Shown here: in pieces, positions 60,451-64,000 of the stretch
How the letters are laid out: every line of letters begins with the position of its first letter
Position numbering within the stretch: position 1 is the first letter of the stretch
Origin: Streptomyces antioxidans
GTDB taxonomy: Bacteria; Actinomycetota; Actinomycetes; Streptomycetales; Streptomycetaceae
NCBI RefSeq assembly: GCF_000968685.2
Contig: NZ_LAKD02000088.1
Span: forward strand, 1 to 64,000
Direction of reading: 5' to 3'
DNA length: 64,000 nt
Notes under the pieces: generated by a model
Database searches by the model: none
Told to the model about the DNA's origin: nothing
Seen by the model: the letters and a program-made list of their open reading frames with translations, nothing else
Made by a program: the position numbers and the translations under genes

Positions 60451-60475
60451 TCCGCCGGGCGCTCCTGGGGCCCGG

Positions 60476-60841
60476 TCACTCGGACGGGGCCGACGCCGCC
60501 TCGATCACCTCGTCCAGGACCTCACGGGAGCGGAGCAGGTCCGCGATCATGTGGTCGATGCGCTCCCGCTCCACCGTCAGGTCGGAGACCAGTTGTCCGT
60601 TGGCCGTTCGCGACGGGCCGCCGTCCGAGTCCCGCATGCAGGGGAGCAGCTGGGCGATCTTCTCGCTGCAGAGGCCCGCGGCGAAGAGCTCCTGGATGCG
60701 GATGACGCGGTCCACCGCGCCCTCCCCGTACTCGCGGTGGCCGCCCGGGGTGCGCTCGGCCGTCATCAGGCCCTGCTTCTCGTAGTAGCGCAGCGAGCGC
60801 CCGCTGACGCCGGTGCGCCGCGCCAGTTCACCGATCCGCAT
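60476..60841 (-). CDS. MerR-family transcriptional regulator
   Basis: This 121-residue regulator has an N-terminal winged helix (MRIGELARRTGVSGRSLRYY), EKQGLMTAERTPGGHREYGE, and a dimerization coiled coil (VERERIDHMIADLLRSRE). Cys58 (GLCSEKI) and Cys68 (LLPCMRDSD) lie in the effector-side helix region; they could sense an electrophile or metal, which is inference. It is divergent from the Old Yellow Enzyme gene, whose promoter has an over-long spacer typical of MerR targets. The ATG at 60841 is preferred over a GTG at 60853. Confidence 0.9.
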   Translation of the reverse strand: MRIGELARRTGVSGRSLRYYEKQGLMTAERTPGGHREYGEGAVDRVIRIQELFAAGLCSEKIAQLLPCMRDSDGGPSRTANGQLVSDLTVERERIDHMIADLLRSREVLDEVIEAASAPSE

Positions 60842-60910
60842 TCCCCACCTCACCTCACCTCACCTCGTCTGCCGGTCCGGACCGAAGAGGACATCCTCGG
60901 AGGTGACATC

Positions 60911-60942
60911 TTGAATCTGACATGGATGGCAAGTTTTACCGT
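60911..60942 (+). promoter_or_regulatory. MerR-type promoter of the OYE gene
   Basis: TTGAAT at 60911-60916 and TACCGT at 60937-60942 are 20 bp apart. An over-long spacer is the hallmark of MerR-activated promoters. CTTG at 60910-60913 and CAAG at 60930-60933 could be operator half-sites. The ATG at 60949 is only six bases past the -10, so the mRNA would be leaderless. Confidence 0.55.
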
Positions 60943-60948
60943 ACCCGC

Positions 60949-62076
60949 ATGACGCACACACCGCACCCACCCCAGATACCCGGCCTCTTCGAGCCCGTCC
61001 GGCTCGGCCCCCTCGACCTCCCCAACCGCCTGGTCATGGCGCCCATGACCCGTAACCGCGCCGCCGCCGACGGCGTGCCCCTGCCGATCATGGCCACCTA
61101 CTACGCCCAGCGCGCCACGGCCGGGCTGATCGTCGCCGAGGCCGCCACGCCCAACGCGGTGGGGCAGACCTACCCGGACATCGCCGCGATCCACAACGCG
61201 GCGCAGGTGGCCGGATGGCGGCGGGTGACCGACGCGGTGCGCGCGGCGGGCGGCCGGATGTTCCTGCAGCTGCAGCACGGCGGGCGGGTCGGCCACCCGT
61301 ACAACAGCGGGCTGACGCCGGTGGCGCCCTCGCCGGTCCCGCTCCTGGAGACGATCTTCACACCGAACGGCCACCAGCAGGCCGTCGTGCCGCGCGAGAT
61401 GACGCTCGAGGAGATCCGTTCCACCGTCGCCGACTTCGCCGCCGCCGCGCGCAACGCGATCGACGCGGGCTTCGCCGGAGTCGAGGTGCACGCCGCCAAC
61501 GGCTACCTCCTCCACCAGTTCCTGGCCCAGGGCACCAACCGCCGCACCGACCCCTACGGCGGCTCGGTGGCCGGGCGCATCCGGTTCGTGGCCGAGGTGG
61601 TCCACGCCGTCGCCGACGCGATCGGCCCCGAGCGGGTGGGTCTGCGCATCTCGCCCGGATCCACCGTCAACGGCATCGAGGAGGGTGACACCGACGCCCT
61701 CTACCCCGCGCTCATCAAGGAGCTCGCGGACACCGGCCTCACCTATCTGCACATCGTCCGCGCCCGGCCGGACCAGCCCCTCTTCCGGGAGCTCCGCGCC
61801 TCCTGGCCGGCCACGCTGATCGCCAACCCGTCGCTGCCGGGCGACGGTGTCCCCGCCGACGGCGGCATGCGCCAGGCCGGGGCGCTGCTGGCCGGGGGCG
61901 CCGACCTGATCGCACTCGGCCGCACCTTCCTGGCCAACCCCGATCTGGTGGCCCGCCTGCGCGCCGGTGCCCCGCTCAACCCCATCCGGGACGCGTATCT
62001 GATGTACGTGGGCGGCGAGACCGGTTACACGGACTACCCCACGCTGGCGACGGCCTGCGCTGAGGCGACGGTCTGA
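60949..62076 (+). CDS. Old Yellow Enzyme family alkene reductase
   Basis: This 375-residue FMN-dependent TIM-barrel oxidoreductase reduces activated C=C bonds with NAD(P)H. Signatures are PNRLVMAPMTRNRA, LQLQHGGRVGHPYN, GVEVHAANGYLLHQFLAQGTNRRTDPYGG, and GGADLIALGRTFLANPDL. The closest type is NemA/xenobiotic reductase. The divergent MerR gene suggests induction by electrophiles. The ATG at 60949 matches the leaderless promoter; a start at 60922 would overlap the promoter and is less likely. Confidence 0.93.
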   Translation: MTHTPHPPQIPGLFEPVRLGPLDLPNRLVMAPMTRNRAAADGVPLPIMATYYAQRATAGLIVAEAATPNAVGQTYPDIAAIHNAAQVAGWRRVTDAVRAAGGRMFLQLQHGGRVGHPYNSGLTPVAPSPVPLLETIFTPNGHQQAVVPREMTLEEIRSTVADFAAAARNAIDAGFAGVEVHAANGYLLHQFLAQGTNRRTDPYGGSVAGRIRFVAEVVHAVADAIGPERVGLRISPGSTVNGIEEGDTDALYPALIKELADTGLTYLHIVRARPDQPLFRELRASWPATLIANPSLPGDGVPADGGMRQAGALLAGGADLIALGRTFLANPDLVARLRAGAPLNPIRDAYLMYVGGETGYTDYPTLATACAEATV

Positions 62077-62096
62077 GCCCAGCCGACGGCCTGAGC

Positions 62097-62567
62097 TCAG
62101 CCGACCCGGACGGCGGGCTCGTGGCGGACGGGGAAGTTCACCGAGTTGGCGATGAAGCACATCTCATGCGCGTCCCGGTGCGCCGAACGCGCCCGCTCCA
62201 GCATCGACTCGTCCACGACGGTGACCACCGGGTTGAGCACCACCTCGGTGAAGCGCCCGCCGTGCCCGGCCGTCTCCTCCATGACCCCGGCGGCGACGTC
62301 CTCGTACGCCGTGACCCGCACCCCGTCCCGGGCGCATACGGAGAGGTAGGTCAGCATGTGGCACTGCGAGAGCGAGGCCAGCAGGAACTCCTCCGGGTTC
62401 CAGCGCTCCGGATCCCCCAGGAACGCGGGATCGGCGCTGCCCCGCAGGGTCGGCTTCCCCTCGCCGAGGATGTCGTGCGACCGCCCGTAGTCCCGGTAAC
62501 CGCTCGTCCCCGAACCGGAGTTGCCGGTCCACCGGACCGTGGTGCGGTAGGTGTGCTGTCGGCCCAT
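62097..62567 (-). CDS. OsmC-family peroxiredoxin-like protein
   Basis: This 156-residue protein has the OsmC fold with the two redox cysteines Cys69 (ASLSQCHMLTYL) and Cys137 (EMCFIANSVNFPV) and an acidic residue in NPEEFLLASL. OsmC/Ohr proteins reduce organic hydroperoxides; this resembles the YhfA/OsmC subgroup rather than strict Ohr. It is convergent with the OYE gene, 20 bp apart. The two may form an electrophile/peroxide defence pair. Confidence 0.9.
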   Translation of the reverse strand: MGRQHTYRTTVRWTGNSGSGTSGYRDYGRSHDILGEGKPTLRGSADPAFLGDPERWNPEEFLLASLSQCHMLTYLSVCARDGVRVTAYEDVAAGVMEETAGHGGRFTEVVLNPVVTVVDESMLERARSAHRDAHEMCFIANSVNFPVRHEPAVRVG

Positions 62568-62650
62568 CGTCCGCGCGCTCCCCTCATCACAGGGTCGGAA
62601 GGTGGAAGCGACTATAGGGCCGCCGTGGGGAGGCCCCTGCCGAGCACTAT

Positions 62651-62669
62651 TTAGGTTAGGCTAACCTTC
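62651..62669 (+). promoter_or_regulatory. Iron box (DmdR1/IdeR-type operator)
   Basis: TTAGGTTAGGCTAACCTTC matches the iron-box consensus TTAGGTTAGGCTAACCTAA at 17 of 19 positions. It ends five bases before the GTG start of the siderophore ABC gene, so bound repressor would block transcription when iron is sufficient. Confidence 0.9.
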
Positions 62670-62674
62670 GCCGT

Positions 62675-63562
62675 GTGAGATCTGGTGAGGAAGCGGCCGT
62701 AAGCCCACGCCTGCGCGGTCATGAGCTGTCGGCCACGGGGGTGACCGTGGCGTACGACGGCGTGGACGTCGTGCACGACGCCGCGATCGCGCTACGGCCC
62801 GGTGAGGTGACCGCTCTGGTCGGCCCCAACGGCAGCGGGAAGTCCACGCTCCTGCGGGCGATCGCCCGGCTGCAGCGGGCCCGCCGCGCGGGCTTGAGGA
62901 TCGACGCCGACACCGACGGTCTCGCCCTGACCACCCGTGAGTTCGCGCGGCACGTGGCCCTGCTGACCCAGGGCCGCCCCACCCCCGGCGGACTGACCGT
63001 ACGGGACGTCGTGGAGTTCGGCCGCTACCCGTACCGGGGCCGCTTCGGGCGCCCGGATCCGGACGCGGCGGACGCGGTCGACCGGGCGCTCGCCCTGACC
63101 GGCGTCACGGACCTCGCCGAGCGCCCCGTCGACCACCTGTCCGGCGGCCAGACCCAGCGGGTATGGCTCGCCGGGTGCCTCGCCCAGGAGACCGGTGTAC
63201 TGCTGCTGGACGAGCCGACGACCTACCTCGACCTGCGCTACCAGGTCGAACTCCTCGACCTCGTCCGCGACCTGGCGGACGACCACGGCATCGCCGTCGG
63301 CGTCGTCCTGCACGACCTGGACCAGGCGGCGGCCGTCGCCGACCGGATCACCCTCCTCCAGGCGGGCCGGATCGTCGCCGACGGCCGGTCCGAGGAGGTC
63401 CTGACGCCGGAACGGCTGACCGCGGTCTACGGCATCCGGATCGAGGTCGACACCGACCCCCTGACCGGCCGCCCGCGCACCCGCGCGATCGGCCGCCACC
63501 ACGCGCGCGGCCCCCGCAGCACGCGCGGAACCATCGGCGAAAGGCTCGGCACCACCTCATGA
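62675..63562 (+). CDS. Iron-siderophore ABC transporter ATP-binding protein (FecE-type)
   Basis: This 295-residue ATPase has Walker A GPNGSGKST at residues 50-58, signature LSGGQTQRVWLA, Walker B VLLLDEPTTYLDLRYQ, and the switch His in VLHDLDQAA. The LSGGQTQRVWLA and TYLDLRYQVELL segments are typical of ferric-siderophore importers. It would power uptake through a permease encoded outside this window. The iron box lies directly upstream. The GTG at 62675 gives a short non-conserved N-terminus; the stop codon overlaps the binding protein gene. Confidence 0.9.
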   Translation: MRSGEEAAVSPRLRGHELSATGVTVAYDGVDVVHDAAIALRPGEVTALVGPNGSGKSTLLRAIARLQRARRAGLRIDADTDGLALTTREFARHVALLTQGRPTPGGLTVRDVVEFGRYPYRGRFGRPDPDAADAVDRALALTGVTDLAERPVDHLSGGQTQRVWLAGCLAQETGVLLLDEPTTYLDLRYQVELLDLVRDLADDHGIAVGVVLHDLDQAAAVADRITLLQAGRIVADGRSEEVLTPERLTAVYGIRIEVDTDPLTGRPRTRAIGRHHARGPRSTRGTIGERLGTTS

Positions 63563-64000
63563 GACGTCTCCCGCTCACCACCGCGGCCGCCCTCGCCGCC
63601 GCGGCGCTCACCCTGGCCGCGTGCGGCACCACCGAACCCGCCGCCGACGGCTCCGCGAAGTCCTCGGGCGCCATCAGCCTCACCGACGCCAGCGGCGCGA
63701 AGGTCAAGCTCGACGGCCCGGCCACCAAGGTCGTCACCACCGAGTGGAACGTCACCGAAACCCTCCTCACGCTCGGCGTCGACCCCATCGGCGTCGCCGA
63801 CGTCAAGGGCTACAAGACCTGGGACACCGCCGTCCCGCTGAAGGGCGAGCCGAAGGACATCGGCACCCGCGGTGAGCCGAGCATGGACACCATCGCCTCG
63901 CTCTCGCCCGACCTCATCCTCGCGACCACCGACCTGGCGCCCGCCGCCGTGAAGCAGCTGCGCAAGGTCGCCCCGGTGCTGGAGGTGAAGTCCGCCGACG
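63559..64000 (+). CDS. Iron-siderophore substrate-binding lipoprotein (partial)
   Basis: The gene is cut by the window end; 147 codons are visible. It begins with a lipoprotein signal (MRRLPLTTAAAL then ALTLAAC, lipidated Cys22), followed by SGAISLTDASGAKVKLDGPA, TEWNVTETLLTLGVDPIGVA and SLSPDLILATTD, typical of FhuD/FepB-type class III binding proteins. It should capture ferric siderophore outside the membrane. The ATG overlaps the ATPase stop codon as ATGA, making a co-translated iron-uptake operon. Confidence 0.9.
   Translation, partial: MRRLPLTTAAALAAAALTLAACGTTEPAADGSAKSSGAISLTDASGAKVKLDGPATKVVTTEWNVTETLLTLGVDPIGVADVKGYKTWDTAVPLKGEPKDIGTRGEPSMDTIASLSPDLILATTDLAPAAVKQLRKVAPVLEVKSAD

Noticed and set aside
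8695..62705. Recurrent CCGTAAGG octamer, more often on the plus strand, as a chromosome-orientation signal
   Set aside because: Counted only by eye; it needs whole-genome strand statistics and may be a codon-context effect.

Overview
This window is high-GC actinobacterial chromosome, almost certainly from a Streptomyces. GC-rich third codon positions, frequent GTG starts, ATGA/GTGA start-stop overlaps and the gene order all fit. It carries the division and cell-wall (dcw) cluster with divIVA, then ileS, lspA, dnaE and a his operon in the usual Streptomyces order. The species cannot be fixed from the sequence. I see no rRNA, tRNA, CRISPR array, insertion sequence or prophage.

Region by region. 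1-1.8 kb: a SAM methyltransferase and a DUF3040 membrane protein. 1.9-6.8 kb (minus): a moxR-DUF58-transglutaminase operon with overlapping ends. 7.0-7.6 kb (minus): a beta-carbonic anhydrase. 7.7-26.3 kb (plus): rsmH-ftsL-ftsI-murE-murF-mraY-murD-ftsW-murG-ftsQ-ftsZ-pgeF-ylmE-sepF-ylmG-divIVA. This set makes UDP-MurNAc-peptide, lipid I and lipid II, builds the septum around FtsZ and drives polar growth. murC, ddl, ftsA and mraZ are absent from the cluster. A textbook three-repeat MraZ operator nevertheless lies upstream of rsmH, and ftsZ has its own promoter region with a hairpin leader.

26.7-33.4 kb: ileS (minus) behind a T-box riboswitch, then a DksA/TraR-type zinc-finger protein, lspA, a RluD-type pseudouridine synthase and a GNAT enzyme. 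33.5-41.2 kb: an MscS-like channel, a dienelactone hydrolase, a Tat-exported PhoD phosphatase, two membrane-anchored DsbA-like proteins around an unknown membrane protein, and a DUF2252 protein. 41.4-52.2 kb: dnaE, a 59-residue protein, an NYN-domain protein, an ABC exporter pair, a DUF2567 membrane protein, a YbaK-type deacylase and a Lon-N-domain protein.

52.4-60.2 kb: a large membrane-anchored protein divergent from hisD-hisC-hisB-[87-bp triplication]-small membrane protein-hisH-hisA/priA-ridA-hisF. 60.5-62.6 kb: a MerR regulator facing an Old Yellow Enzyme gene, and an OsmC protein. 62.6-64 kb: an iron-box-controlled siderophore uptake operon, cut by the window end.

The least explained structure is intergenic. 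Four gaps (after divIVA, the NYN gene, the DUF2567 gene and hisF) carry a related element with inverted GC-rich ends and a core of GGGGCTCCGCCCC units, from about 130 to 720 bp. Other observations are the perfect 87-bp triplication inside the his operon, a 16-bp palindrome before the DksA-like gene, and the rearranged GAHH signature in IleRS. I found no clear new multi-gene system; the region is mostly conserved core genome.
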